Of a stretch of 64,000 nt of DNA, positions 41,531 through 49,962 are shown one piece after another. Each line of letters opens with the position of its first letter. Within the stretch, counting starts at the first letter, position 1. The translations under genes and the position numbers were made by a program. Below the pieces are notes generated by a model. It made no database searches, had not been told where the DNA came from, and worked only from the letters and a program-made list of their open reading frames with translations. This DNA is from Microbacterium sp. No. 7. Its GTDB lineage: Bacteria > Actinomycetota > Actinomycetes > Actinomycetales > Microbacteriaceae. The stretch covers positions 2,666,001 through 2,730,000 of the forward strand of contig NZ_CP012697.1 of assembly GCF_001314225.1 (NCBI RefSeq), given 5' to 3'.

Positions 41531-42561
41531 AGCGATCCTCCCGCGCGATTGGTGCGGACGATGAGATAGACGAGGTAGGGCGCGCCGAGCACGCCCGTGA
41601 CGACGCCCACGGGGAAGCGCGTGCCGAACGCCCACTGCCCCAGCAGGTCGCCGACGATCACGAGCGTCGCGCCGACGAGCGCCGACGGCACGAGCAGCGA
41701 GCCGTGCGGCCCGACCACGCGGGCGGCGATGGGGCCGGAGAGGAACGCGACGAACGCGATCGGTCCCGCCGCCGCGGTGCCGAAGGCGATGAGGCCGACG
41801 GCCGCGACGATGAGCAGCACGCGGGTGGGCTCGACGCGCACGCCCAGCGCGGCCGCGGCGTCGTCGCCGAGCTGCAGCATGCCGAGGTGGCGCGTCCGCG
41901 AGAGCAGCACGGGCCCGAGCACGGCCAGCGCGACGACGACGATGACGGCATCCGCCCACGTCGCCCCGTTCAGGCTTCCGGAGAGCCAGCGCATGGCCTG
42001 CTGCAGGTCCCACTCCCCGGCGCGGGAGAGCACGTACGCCGTGAACGCGTCGAGCATCGCGGCGATGCCGATGCCGACGAGGATGAGCCGCGTGCCGAGC
42101 ACGCCCCGGCGGAACGAGAGCACGTAGACGAGCAGCGCGACGCCGAGGCCCGCGGCGATCGCGAAGACCGACACCTGCCCGTCGGAGAGGCGCAGCACGA
42201 TGATGGCGAACGCGGCCGCCGCGCCGGCGCCCGCGGTGATGCCGATGATGTCGGGGCTCGCAAGCGGATTGCGCAGCATCGTCTGGAACGTCACGCCGCC
42301 GAGACCGAAGCAGAGCCCCACGACCACCGCGACGATCGCGCGCGGCAACCGCAGCCGGCCGACGGTGAACGATGCGCCGGCGACGTCCTCGCCGAGGATG
42401 ACGCGCACGACGTCGCCCGGCGGGTAGAACGTGTGCCCGATCATCAGGGATGCCGCGAAGGCGAGCACGACGACCGCGACGAGCAGGGCGATGACCGTGC
42501 GCCGACGCCGCCCGCGGTGCACGCGGGCGCGCGACACGGCCGCGATCGTGGCGTCGCTCAC
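41527..42561 (-). CDS. Iron-siderophore permease (FecCD), second, system 2
   Basis: 344 residues; GLGGVTFQTMLRNPLASPDIIG and TAAAGPIAFVAFLSGPIAARV are the FecCD signatures. An Arg-rich N-terminus (RVHRGRRRR) precedes the first helix. It starts at GTG 42561, overlapping the first permease stop by 4 bases (GTGA). Confidence 0.92.
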   Translation of the reverse strand: MSDATIAAVSRARVHRGRRRRTVIALLVAVVVLAFAASLMIGHTFYPPGDVVRVILGEDVAGASFTVGRLRLPRAIVAVVVGLCFGLGGVTFQTMLRNPLASPDIIGITAGAGAAAAFAIIVLRLSDGQVSVFAIAAGLGVALLVYVLSFRRGVLGTRLILVGIGIAAMLDAFTAYVLSRAGEWDLQQAMRWLSGSLNGATWADAVIVVVALAVLGPVLLSRTRHLGMLQLGDDAAAALGVRVEPTRVLLIVAAVGLIAFGTAAAGPIAFVAFLSGPIAARVVGPHGSLLVPSALVGATLVIVGDLLGQWAFGTRFPVGVVTGVLGAPYLVYLIVRTNRAGGSL

Positions 42562-43559
42562 AGCTCGCGCACCTTCTGCCGGCGGACCAGCCAGACGAAG
42601 AACGGCGCGCCGACGAAGGCGGTGACGATGCCGACGTCGATCTCGCTGGGACGTGCCACGACGCGGCCCACGACGTCGGAGACGGTGAGCAGCGCCGCCC
42701 CGCCGAGCGCCGAGAACGGCAGCAGCCAGCGATGGTCGGGGCCGACGAGCAGGCGGCACACGTGCGGCACGACGAGTCCGACGAAGCCGATCGGGCCCGC
42801 GACGGCCGTCGCGGCGCCGCACAGGATCACGGCGCCCAGCGCGGCGCCCGTGCGCGCGAGCACGACGTTCTCGCCGAGCCCGGCCGCCAGCTCGTCGCCG
42901 AGGGCGAGCGAGTTGAGCGCACGGGCGGAGAGCAGGCTGACGAGGGTGCCGGCCACGAGGAACGGCAGCACCTGACCGATCGCGTCGAAGGAGCCGCCGC
43001 CGACGCCGCCGATCTGCCACGAGCGCAGCACGCTCGCGATGTCGTTGCGGCCCAGGACGACCGCGGTGATGAAGGATGCGAGGGCCGCGGAGGTCGCCGC
43101 GCCGGCGAGCGCGAGCTTGAGCGGCGTCGCGCCGCCACGCCCCAGGGAGCCGACCGCGTAGACGAAGACGGCCGTGACCGCGGCGCCCGCGATCGCCGTC
43201 CAGATGTAGCCCGTGTAGGTCCACAGGCCGAACCAGGCGACGCCGATCGCGACCGCGAGCGCCGCGCCCGTGTTGACGCCGAGGATGCCGGGATCGGCGA
43301 GCGGGTTGCGCGTCACGCCCTGCATCACGGCGCCCGAGAGGCCGAGCGCCGCGCCCACGAGCAGCGCGAGCGCGGTGCGCGGGATCCGCTTGGCGATCGC
43401 CGCCTCGTCGAACGATCCGCTCGCGCCGCCGAGGGCGGAGACGATCTCGCTCCACGCGACCTCGCGCGCGCCCACCGCGATCGACGCCACGGCGACGAGG
43501 GCGACGACCGCCGCGACGACGACGAGCCACAGCACGCGCGTCCGCCTCGGGCGGCGCAC
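42558..43559 (-). CDS. Iron-siderophore permease (FecCD), system 2, behind IS
   Basis: 333 residues from GTG 43559, the first start codon past the insertion. Signatures GLSGAVMQGVTRNPLADPGILG and VAGPIGFVGLVVPHVCRLL. An ISL3 element sits 16 bp upstream of this start. With the element and one target duplication removed, the frame runs open towards the end of the binding-protein gene, so a few N-terminal codons may have been lost. Longer versions reading into the IS are artefacts. Expression now depends on read-through or a promoter in the IS. Confidence 0.85.
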   Translation of the reverse strand: MRRPRRTRVLWLVVVAAVVALVAVASIAVGAREVAWSEIVSALGGASGSFDEAAIAKRIPRTALALLVGAALGLSGAVMQGVTRNPLADPGILGVNTGAALAVAIGVAWFGLWTYTGYIWTAIAGAAVTAVFVYAVGSLGRGGATPLKLALAGAATSAALASFITAVVLGRNDIASVLRSWQIGGVGGGSFDAIGQVLPFLVAGTLVSLLSARALNSLALGDELAAGLGENVVLARTGAALGAVILCGAATAVAGPIGFVGLVVPHVCRLLVGPDHRWLLPFSALGGAALLTVSDVVGRVVARPSEIDVGIVTAFVGAPFFVWLVRRQKVREL

Positions 43560-43567
43560 GACGGCGC

Positions 43568-43575
43568 CCGAAACG
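43568..43575. repeat. Target-site duplication, left copy
   Basis: CCGAAACG, identical to 44999-45006 on the other side of the element; 8 bp is the size expected for ISL3. Confidence 0.95.
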
Positions 43576-44998
43576 GGCTCTTCGGAATTAGGGGTGTAGT
43601 TGGGGTCTGAATCCTCCGGCTTCGAGCAGGCTTCTTGCGATGTAGTTCGTGAGGTTCCGGAAGCCGAGCGCGGAGCCGCGGAGGTGTTCAAGTCGTCCGT
43701 TGATCGCCTCCGTTGGGCCGTTCGAGGTGCCGGGCCGATCGAAGAACGCGAGCACGTCGGCGGCGCGCTGCTTGAGGGTGCGGCCGAGCTTGCGGATCTC
43801 GACGAGCGCGGCAGGAACCCCGGTGCTGACCGCGTCGATCAGGGTCTGCATCATCTGCTTGCCATTCTTCTTGTCGGGTTCGCGATACGCGGCGATCATG
43901 CGCTGGTAGATGCCCCAGGTCGCTTCGACCTCGACGTGCTCCTCGGTCGCGAACAGCGCCTCCAGCCGAGCGCGTTGCCGGTCGGTGAGTAGCTTGTCGC
44001 CGGTGTGCAGGGTGCGGCGCGCCTGATAGAGCGGGTCGCCCTTCATCCCGCGGTGTCCGTGTAGATCCTGCTGAACGCGGCGGCGACACACATCGAGCGC
44101 ATCGCCGGCGAGACGGACCACATGGAACGGATCCATCACCGGGACCGCGTCGGGCAGCTCTTCGGCGGCGGCCGTCTTGAAGCCGCTGAACCCGTCCATC
44201 GCGACCACCTCGATCCGCTTGGACCACTCCTTGGGCCGTGCCGCGAGCCACTGCTTGAACACGGCCTTCGAACGGCCCTCGACCATGTCCAGCAGCTGGG
44301 CCGGGCCTGTCTTCTCGCGGGCGGGCGTGAGGTCGATGATCACGGTCACGTACTTGTCGCCGTACCGGGTGTGACGCCAGACATGCTCATCGACGCCCAG
44401 GGTCGTGACCCCGTCGAACCGGCCGGGAGCGTCGATCAGACGACGCCGACCCTCGGCGAGAATCGCACTGTTCGCGGTATGCCAGGACACCCCCAGACCG
44501 GCCGCGGCGCGGGTCACCGTGAGATGGTCGACCACGATCGCCGTCAGCGCCCACCCGAGCCCGCCACGCGAGATCTTCGCCCGCGGCGCGGCGGCCTTCG
44601 TGGTGTCCTGCCGCCACGTCTTCCCGCAGTGCGCGCACCGGTAGCGGCGCACCCGGACCAGCAGTGTCGTGGGCCGGTGCCCGAACGGCTCATGCGCGAG
44701 CCGACGCACCACGGTGTCTCTCGGGACGCCTTCCGCGCCGCACTTCCGGCACCAGGGATCGTTCTCGACGACGCGGCACTCGATCACCGCCCGATCCGCC
44801 TCGAGATGTTGACCTACAGCCTCGAGGCCGAGCTCGTCGAGACGGCAGAACGTGGTCAGGCAGGGCGCGGCGAAGGTAGTTTGGAGCACGTCGAGGTCTT
44901 TCGGATGGGCAGTGTAGGAACTTCCATCCTGGAAGACCTCGACGCCTATCCGGCAATCGACCCGCGAACCTCGACTACACCCTCAACTGCGAAGAGCC
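43576..44998 (-). mobile_element. ISL3-family insertion sequence
   Basis: 1423 bp. Terminal inverted repeats of 27 bp (43576-43602 and 44972-44998) match at 22 positions and both begin GGCTCTTCG, typical of ISL3. One transposase gene. Flanked by perfect 8-bp duplications CCGAAACG, showing a recent, intact insertion. It lies between the binding-protein and first permease genes of siderophore system 2. Confidence 0.96.
43588..44889 (-). CDS. tnp: ISL3-family transposase
   Basis: 433 residues, full length for the family. N-terminal zinc finger (CRKCG...CAHCG), helix-turn-helix region, then the DDE catalytic domain: Asp in LGVDEHVW, Asp in VVAMDGFSGFK followed by DPFHVV, and Glu in NGPTEAINGR. 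It starts at GTG 44889; no stop or frameshift interrupts it, so the element may be active. Confidence 0.95.
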   Translation of the reverse strand: MLQTTFAAPCLTTFCRLDELGLEAVGQHLEADRAVIECRVVENDPWCRKCGAEGVPRDTVVRRLAHEPFGHRPTTLLVRVRRYRCAHCGKTWRQDTTKAAAPRAKISRGGLGWALTAIVVDHLTVTRAAAGLGVSWHTANSAILAEGRRRLIDAPGRFDGVTTLGVDEHVWRHTRYGDKYVTVIIDLTPAREKTGPAQLLDMVEGRSKAVFKQWLAARPKEWSKRIEVVAMDGFSGFKTAAAEELPDAVPVMDPFHVVRLAGDALDVCRRRVQQDLHGHRGMKGDPLYQARRTLHTGDKLLTDRQRARLEALFATEEHVEVEATWGIYQRMIAAYREPDKKNGKQMMQTLIDAVSTGVPAALVEIRKLGRTLKQRAADVLAFFDRPGTSNGPTEAINGRLEHLRGSALGFRNLTNYIARSLLEAGGFRPQLHP

Positions 44999-45006
44999 CC
45001 GAAACG
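44999..45006. repeat. Target-site duplication, right copy
   Basis: CCGAAACG, perfect copy of 43568-43575. Confidence 0.95.
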
Positions 45007-45031
45007 GACGGCGCGGCGGCCTCGACCTCGT

Positions 45032-46084
45032 TCAGCCCTGCGCCTTCTCGGCGGCGGCCGCGAGCTGGCCGACGTACCAGTCGAGCAGGTACGGCAGCTG
45101 CAGCGGCGTGGGGTTGGCCGCGGTCGCGTTGGCGCTCGCGCCGTCGAGGAGCACGACGGCGTCGTTGGCGATGGCGGGCATGAGGCCCAGCAGCGGGTCG
45201 GCCTTGAGGCTGTCGATCATCGCCTGGTCGCCGTAGGTCACGATCACGTCGACGTCGTCGAAGGTGTCGGCGTTCTCGGCGCTGATCGATCCCGCGAACG
45301 GGTTCGCCGGGTCGGGCTCGTACGCGGCGATGCTCTCCGGCATCGGCATCCCGAGGTCGGAGAAGAACTGCACGCGCGTGTCGGCCGGCGTGTAGAACTT
45401 CACGACGCTGAGGTCGCTCACGTCGACGTGCGTGAGGAACATGACCGAGCTCTCGGCCAGCACGGGGTTCGCCGCCGCGGCGTCCTCGATGAGGCCCTCG
45501 AGCTCGGCGATGAGGGCGTCGCCCTCCTCCGCCATGCCCATGCCCGCGGAGTTGAGGCGGACCATGTCGCGCCACGAGGTCGTCCACGGGCTCTCGGGGA
45601 ACGCGACGGTCGGAGCGATCGCGCTGAGCGTGTCGTAGTCCTCCTGCGTGAGGCCCGAGTAGGCGGCGAGGATGACGTCGGGGTCGGTGTCGGCCACGGC
45701 CTCGAAGTCGATGCCGTCGCTCTCGTCGAACAGCACGGGCGTCTCGGCGCCGAGCTCGTCGAGCTTCTCCTTGACCCAGGGCAGCAGGCCGTCGCCGTCC
45801 TCGTCGGCGAAGTTGGCCGCGGCCATGCCGACCGGCACGACGCCGAGGGAGAGCGGCACCTCGTGGTTCGCCCAGTTCACCGTCGCGACGCGCTCGGGCT
45901 TGGCGGGGATCTCGGTCGTGCCGAAGGCGTGCTCGACGACGATCGGCGCGCCGTCCGCCGCGGCGGACGGAGACGAGCCCGTGGTGCCCGCGGGGGCGTC
46001 GGATGCCGGCTGCGAGCCGCACCCGGCGAGCCCGGCGGCGAGGACGAACGCGGCTGCCACGGCAGCCACAAGGCGTGTGCGCAT
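45032..46084 (-). CDS. Iron-siderophore substrate-binding lipoprotein, system 2
   Basis: 350 residues from ATG 46084 (GGAGAAG upstream). Signal peptide with lipobox LAGC at about residue 19-22, a Ser/Ala-rich linker, then a FepB/FecB-type domain: HAFGTTEIPAKPERVATVNWANHEVPLSLGVVPVG (in part) and DTDPDVILAAYSGL. Head of the system 2 operon, downstream of an iron box. An ISL3 element now separates it from its permeases. Confidence 0.93.
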   Translation of the reverse strand: MRTRLVAAVAAAFVLAAGLAGCGSQPASDAPAGTTGSSPSAAADGAPIVVEHAFGTTEIPAKPERVATVNWANHEVPLSLGVVPVGMAAANFADEDGDGLLPWVKEKLDELGAETPVLFDESDGIDFEAVADTDPDVILAAYSGLTQEDYDTLSAIAPTVAFPESPWTTSWRDMVRLNSAGMGMAEEGDALIAELEGLIEDAAAANPVLAESSVMFLTHVDVSDLSVVKFYTPADTRVQFFSDLGMPMPESIAAYEPDPANPFAGSISAENADTFDDVDVIVTYGDQAMIDSLKADPLLGLMPAIANDAVVLLDGASANATAANPTPLQLPYLLDWYVGQLAAAAEKAQG

Positions 46085-46155
46085 TTCTTCTCCGGTCTTC
46101 AGGGGGAGCCTCTGCACGGACGCGCTCCGCGGGGTCCTTCGCACGGACGCAGTGA

Positions 46156-46174
46156 TTAGGTGAGGCTTACCAAT
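46156..46174. promoter_or_regulatory. DtxR/IdeR-type iron box, siderophore system 2
   Basis: TTAGGTGAGGCTTACCAAT, 72 bp before the binding-protein start, matches the 19-bp consensus TTAGGTTAGGCTAACCTAA at 15 positions. Indicates repression by iron. Confidence 0.8.
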
Positions 46175-46240
46175 AGCGTAGATACGCAGGGTGACGCGAC
46201 GCAATCGCGCGCAGGAGACGCGCTCTGTAGCGATTCGGAC

Positions 46241-47026
46241 TCAGCGGCGGAAGGCGCCCGGCGTGAGCCCGGTCGCCTTCCGCAGCGCGGCGCCGAAGGC
46301 GCTGACCGAGGAGTAGCCGACCTCGGCGGCGACGTCCTCGATCTCCTCCCCCGCCGCGAGCAGCGCGACGGCGCTCTCCGCGCGCACCGCCGACACCCAG
46401 CCGGTGAATCCCGTCCCCGTCTCGGCGCGGAACGCGCGCGTGATCGTGCGGGCGCTCACGCCGAGCTCCGCCGCCCAGTCGGCCAGCGAGCGCCGGTCGC
46501 CGGGGTTCGCGCGGATCGCCGTGACGAGGGGGCGCAGCAGCTCGGAGCCGGGCACGACGACGCTGATCTGCCGGGGCGACGGAGCGAGCACGTCGACGAC
46601 CATCACCTCCGTGATGCGGCGGGAGTCGGCGCGCAGCCCCGGCTCCTCGAGCCGGCGCAGCAGCAGCCGGAGCAGCGGCGTGATCTCCACCACGACGGGC
46701 ACGTCGGCGATCGCCCGCACGACGGGCGTGCTGAAGTGCGTCGCGCGGTACCACGTGCCGGCCGCGGCGCGCGCGGAGTGCAGCGTGCCGGCCGGCATCC
46801 ACAGGCCGAGCCGCGGCGTGATCGTCCACGTCCGGCGCCCGACGGTCGCGCTCGAGGCGCCGCGCTCGTTCCAGAGCAGCTCGTGGGTCGGATGCGAGTG
46901 CCCGCTCCACTCGGTCGGCCGGTCGACGACCTCGTCGAAGACGCCGATGACCCAGGGCACCTCGACGGACCCGGCCCCGTAGGCCGGCAGCTCCCGGCGA
47001 TCGGGCTCGCCCCGCGTCCGCGTCAT
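46241..47026 (-). CDS. AraC-family regulator with cupin domain
   Basis: 261 residues. N-terminal AraC-type cupin (GHSHPTHELLWNERG, then LGLWMPAGTLHS), C-terminal double helix-turn-helix (LADWAAELGVSARTITRAF and IEDVAAEVGYSSVSAFGAALRKATGLTPGAFRR in part). It is 22 bp behind a MalY-like gene and 156 bp upstream of the siderophore binding protein on the same strand, so it could act on either; siderophore-sensing AraC proteins are known. Confidence 0.87.
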   Translation of the reverse strand: MTRTRGEPDRRELPAYGAGSVEVPWVIGVFDEVVDRPTEWSGHSHPTHELLWNERGASSATVGRRTWTITPRLGLWMPAGTLHSARAAAGTWYRATHFSTPVVRAIADVPVVVEITPLLRLLLRRLEEPGLRADSRRITEVMVVDVLAPSPRQISVVVPGSELLRPLVTAIRANPGDRRSLADWAAELGVSARTITRAFRAETGTGFTGWVSAVRAESAVALLAAGEEIEDVAAEVGYSSVSAFGAALRKATGLTPGAFRR

Positions 47027-47048
47027 CCCCGGCGCTCCGCGACCGTCG

Positions 47049-48212
47049 TCACCGGGCGCGGGCGAGCGCCCCCACCCGCGCGATGGCCTCGGTCAGCACC
47101 TCGGGGGCGCAGCCGAAGTTCACCCGCACGTGCCCGATGCCCTGCGGCCCGAACTCGGGGCCGTGGTGCAGCGCGACGCGCGCCTCGCGCCGGATGCGCG
47201 GCGCGGGGTCGTCGCCCCAGCCGTAGGCGGAGACGTCGATCCAGCCGAGATAGCCGGCATCCGGGATGCGGTACCGGGCGAGCGGAAGGTGCTCGGCGAG
47301 CAGGTCGGCGAGCAGCCGGCGGTTGCGGTCGAGCGCCGCGAGCAGCGCGTCGAGCCACGCGTCGGACTCCTCCGAGAACGCGGCGACGTTCGAGAGGGCG
47401 CCGAACAGGCCGGTGCGCCACTCGACCTCCCACGGCAGGCCGCGCACGACGCGCGTCGTCTCCTCGTCGGCCGTCGCGATGACGGCGCACTTGAGGCCCG
47501 CGAGGTTGTAGGCCTTCGACGCGCTGGTCACGGCGTAGCCGACCCGCGCCGCGTCGTCGGACGCCGCGAGGAACGGCGTGTACGTCACGCCCGGATGCAC
47601 GAGCGGCGCATGGATCTCGTCGCTCACGACGACGGCGCCGTGGCGCGCGGCCGCGGCCGCGAGGCCCGCGAGGCTCTCGCGGGTGTGCACCGTCCCGGTC
47701 GGGTTGTGCGGGTTGCAGAGCAGCACGGCGCGGGCGCCGTCGGCGAGGGCCGCCTCGATGCCCGGCAGGTCGAGCTCCCAGCCGGCGCCGGTGTCGATCA
47801 GCGGGACCGACTCGACCACGCCGCCGGCCTCCTCGATGCTCGGGCCGAACGGCGGGTACACGGGCGGCGTCATGATCACGCGGTCGCCCGGCGCGATCGT
47901 CGCGCGCAGCACCTCGACGACGCCCATCATGACGTCGCCGGTCCAGCGCACCCGGCGCGGGTCGACCTCCCAGTCGAGCCGGCGCCGCGCGAACCCCGCG
48001 AACGCCTCCGCGACGCCGGGACGCGGCGGCGTGTAGCCCGTGTCGCCGATCGCGACGGCCTCGGTGAGCACGCGCGTGATCGGCTCGGCGAGCGGGAAGT
48101 CGGTCTCGGCGACGAACAGGGGCAGCACGTCGTCGGGGTACGTGCGCCACTTGGTGCTGCTGCGCCGGCGCAGGGTCTCAAGGGGCAGCGCGTCGAGAGG
48201 AGTGGGGCTCAC
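47049..48212 (-). CDS. MalY/PatB-type PLP-dependent C-S lyase/aminotransferase
   Basis: 387 residues, fold-type I. The PLP lysine is in SASKAYNLAGLK, substrate and cofactor motifs NPHNPTGTVH, VSDEIHAPLV and the C-terminal RVNFGC are present. Family members cleave cystathionine or other C-S bonds to pyruvate, ammonia and a thiol. It starts at GTG 48212, 6 nt after TAGGCT on the minus strand, so probably leaderless. Followed by the AraC gene. Confidence 0.88.
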   Translation of the reverse strand: MSPTPLDALPLETLRRRSSTKWRTYPDDVLPLFVAETDFPLAEPITRVLTEAVAIGDTGYTPPRPGVAEAFAGFARRRLDWEVDPRRVRWTGDVMMGVVEVLRATIAPGDRVIMTPPVYPPFGPSIEEAGGVVESVPLIDTGAGWELDLPGIEAALADGARAVLLCNPHNPTGTVHTRESLAGLAAAAARHGAVVVSDEIHAPLVHPGVTYTPFLAASDDAARVGYAVTSASKAYNLAGLKCAVIATADEETTRVVRGLPWEVEWRTGLFGALSNVAAFSEESDAWLDALLAALDRNRRLLADLLAEHLPLARYRIPDAGYLGWIDVSAYGWGDDPAPRIRREARVALHHGPEFGPQGIGHVRVNFGCAPEVLTEAIARVGALARAR

Positions 48213-48257
48213 GCTCCGAGCCTACCGCCGACCGCTCGACGGGCGATCGGCATCGAG

Positions 48258-48318
48258 TAAAGAATTCTTGACATTCCCTCGCGACGACCCTACCGTGGAT
48301 GTAAAGAATCTTAGACAT
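48258..48318. promoter_or_regulatory. Duplicated operator and promoter of the XRE operon
   Basis: Two copies of a 17-bp element, TAAAGAATTCTTGACAT (48258-48274) and TAAAGAATCTTAGACAT (48302-48318), 44 bp apart. The first contains a perfect -35 TTGACA (48268-48273) with TACCGT (48291-48296) 17 bp downstream as -10. The second covers the expected start of transcription. Likely autoregulatory sites for the XRE protein. Confidence 0.72.
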
Positions 48319-48330
48319 GGAGGAGGGATC

Positions 48331-48765
48331 ATGGGCTACGGAGAGCGGAACACCTGGTCGGGCCTGATCGCGGGCATCGCCGGCATCGCGGTCTACGTCG
48401 CGATCGTGGCGCCCCAGCTCGGCTCGCGGCCGGCCGGCGAGATCGACTGGCTGTGGCCGATGGTCTGGACCGTCGGCGGCGCGATCGTCGTCTCCATCGT
48501 GCTCGGCATCGTGTGGGGCATCGTCGCGGGCGCCCGCGATCCCGAGGAGCGCCACGTCGAGGACGTGCGCGATCGCGACATCGCCCGGCTCGGCGACCGC
48601 GTCGGCCAGGCCTTCCTCGTGCTCGCGATGGTCGGCACGATCGCGCTGTGCGCCGTGAGCGCGGAGTGGTTCTGGATCGCCAACACCGTCTATGCCGGCC
48701 TCGCGCTGTCGTCGATCGTCGGCGGCGTCGCCCGCGTCATCGTCTACCGGGGAGGGATGCCGTGA
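48331..48765 (+). CDS. Small four-helix membrane protein
   Basis: 144 residues with four predicted membrane segments (about 10-28, 45-64, 88-104, 112-130) and a charged middle loop DPEERHVEDVRDRD. Not assigned to a named family by me. Membrane proteins of this type are often paired with a small XRE regulator, as here: the stop overlaps the start of the regulator gene. ATG 48331 has AGGAGGG upstream. Confidence 0.82.
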   Translation: MGYGERNTWSGLIAGIAGIAVYVAIVAPQLGSRPAGEIDWLWPMVWTVGGAIVVSIVLGIVWGIVAGARDPEERHVEDVRDRDIARLGDRVGQAFLVLAMVGTIALCAVSAEWFWIANTVYAGLALSSIVGGVARVIVYRGGMP

Positions 48766-48983
48766 TGGCGCGCCCGACACGCGTCACCAACTCGATGCGC
48801 GAGCTGCGCGAAGGCGCGGGCCTCACCCAGGCCGAGCTCGCACGCCGCGTCGGCGTCACCCGCCAGACCCTCATCGCGATCGAGCAGGGCAAGTACTCCC
48901 CCACGCTCGAGCTCGCCTTCCAGCTCTGCCGCGTCTTCGGCGTCCGCATCGAAGACGCCTTCCACTACCCGGAGGAACCGTGA
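48765..48983 (+). CDS. XRE-family helix-turn-helix regulator
   Basis: 72 residues, a bare Cro/CI-type domain: MRELREGAGLTQAELARRVG and VTRQTLIAIEQGKYSPTLEL, with the FGVRIEDAFHYPEE ending typical of the YgzD-like group. It starts at ATG 48765 (GGAGGG 8 nt upstream), overlapping the membrane-protein stop by one base. Probable repressor of its own operon through the duplicated element at 48258-48318. Confidence 0.93.
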   Translation: MARPTRVTNSMRELREGAGLTQAELARRVGVTRQTLIAIEQGKYSPTLELAFQLCRVFGVRIEDAFHYPEEP

Positions 48984-49957
48984 CCACCACCATGACCGCC
49001 TGGCGTCAGGACGCCTACGGCGGACCCGACATCGTCCGCCGCGTCGACGCCGAGACGCCCCGCCCCCGCCGCGGCGAGGTGCTCGTGCGCGTCGGCGCCG
49101 CCGCGCTGAACTCCGCCGACGTGCGCATCCTGCGCGGCGAGCCCCTGATCCTGCGCCTCGCCTTCGGGCTGCGCCGGCCGCGCACCCCCGTTCCCGGCCG
49201 CGACGTCGCCGGCACCGTCGTCGCCCTCGGCGACGGCGTGACCGGCCTCGCCGTGGGAGACCGCGTCGCGGGCGAGGTCTCCGGCGGAGGCCTCGCGACC
49301 TTCCTCGCCGCCCCCGCGAGCCGGCTCGTGCCCGTCCCCGACGCCGTCGACGACCGCACCGCGGCGGCGCTCCCCCTCGCGGGCGGCACGGCCTGGCAGG
49401 CCCTCGACCTCGCGCGGGTCACCGCCGGCGCACGGCTGCTCGTCCTCGGCGCCGGGGGCGGCGTGGGCACGTTCGTCGTGCGCCTCGCGGTGCTGCGCGG
49501 CGCCGAGGTGCACGCGCTGTGCAGCGCCAGGGCGGCGGATGCCGTCGCCGCGCTCGGCGCGGCCCGCGTCGACCCGCGCGACCTCGACCTGGCGGGCCTG
49601 CCCGCCGGCGGATACGACGCCGTCATCGTGCTCGGCGGCGCGACGCCGCTGCGCTCACTGCTGCGGCTCGTGCGCGACGGCGGGTGCGTCGTGGACGTCG
49701 GCGGCGACGGCGGCCGCATCATCGGGCCGCTGGGACGCATGCTGCACGGCGCGATCCTGTCGGTCGGCGCCCGCCGGCGCGCGCGCGTGCTCGCCGCCGT
49801 CGCCCGCACGCCGATCACGGCGGAGCTGCTCGCCCTCGCGGCATCCGGAGACCTGGTCCCGGTGATCGACCGCGTCCACCCGCTCGCCGACGCACGCGCC
49901 GCCCTCGCGCGCCTCGACGAGGGCGGAGCGGTCGGCAAGGTCCTCGTGGAGCCCTGA
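48980..49957 (+). CDS. MDR-family NAD(P)-dependent oxidoreductase
   Basis: 325 residues. GroES-like N-terminal half (EVLVRVGAAALNSADVRILRG, PVPGRDVAGTVVALGDGV, in part) and Rossmann half with LVLGAGGGVGTFVVRLAV. There are no zinc-ligand cysteines, so it is a quinone-oxidoreductase-like (zinc-free) member. GTG 48980 overlaps the XRE stop (GTGA) and has GGAGG just before it. Third gene of the small operon; substrate unknown. Confidence 0.9.
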   Translation: MTTTMTAWRQDAYGGPDIVRRVDAETPRPRRGEVLVRVGAAALNSADVRILRGEPLILRLAFGLRRPRTPVPGRDVAGTVVALGDGVTGLAVGDRVAGEVSGGGLATFLAAPASRLVPVPDAVDDRTAAALPLAGGTAWQALDLARVTAGARLLVLGAGGGVGTFVVRLAVLRGAEVHALCSARAADAVAALGAARVDPRDLDLAGLPAGGYDAVIVLGGATPLRSLLRLVRDGGCVVDVGGDGGRIIGPLGRMLHGAILSVGARRRARVLAAVARTPITAELLALAASGDLVPVIDRVHPLADARAALARLDEGGAVGKVLVEP

Positions 49958-49962
49958 GCCCG

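Noticed and set aside
43560..43691. A longer N-terminus for the system 2 permease starting in the IS
   Set aside because: Those residues are encoded by the transposase end and terminal repeat; GTG 43559 gives a normal FecCD length.
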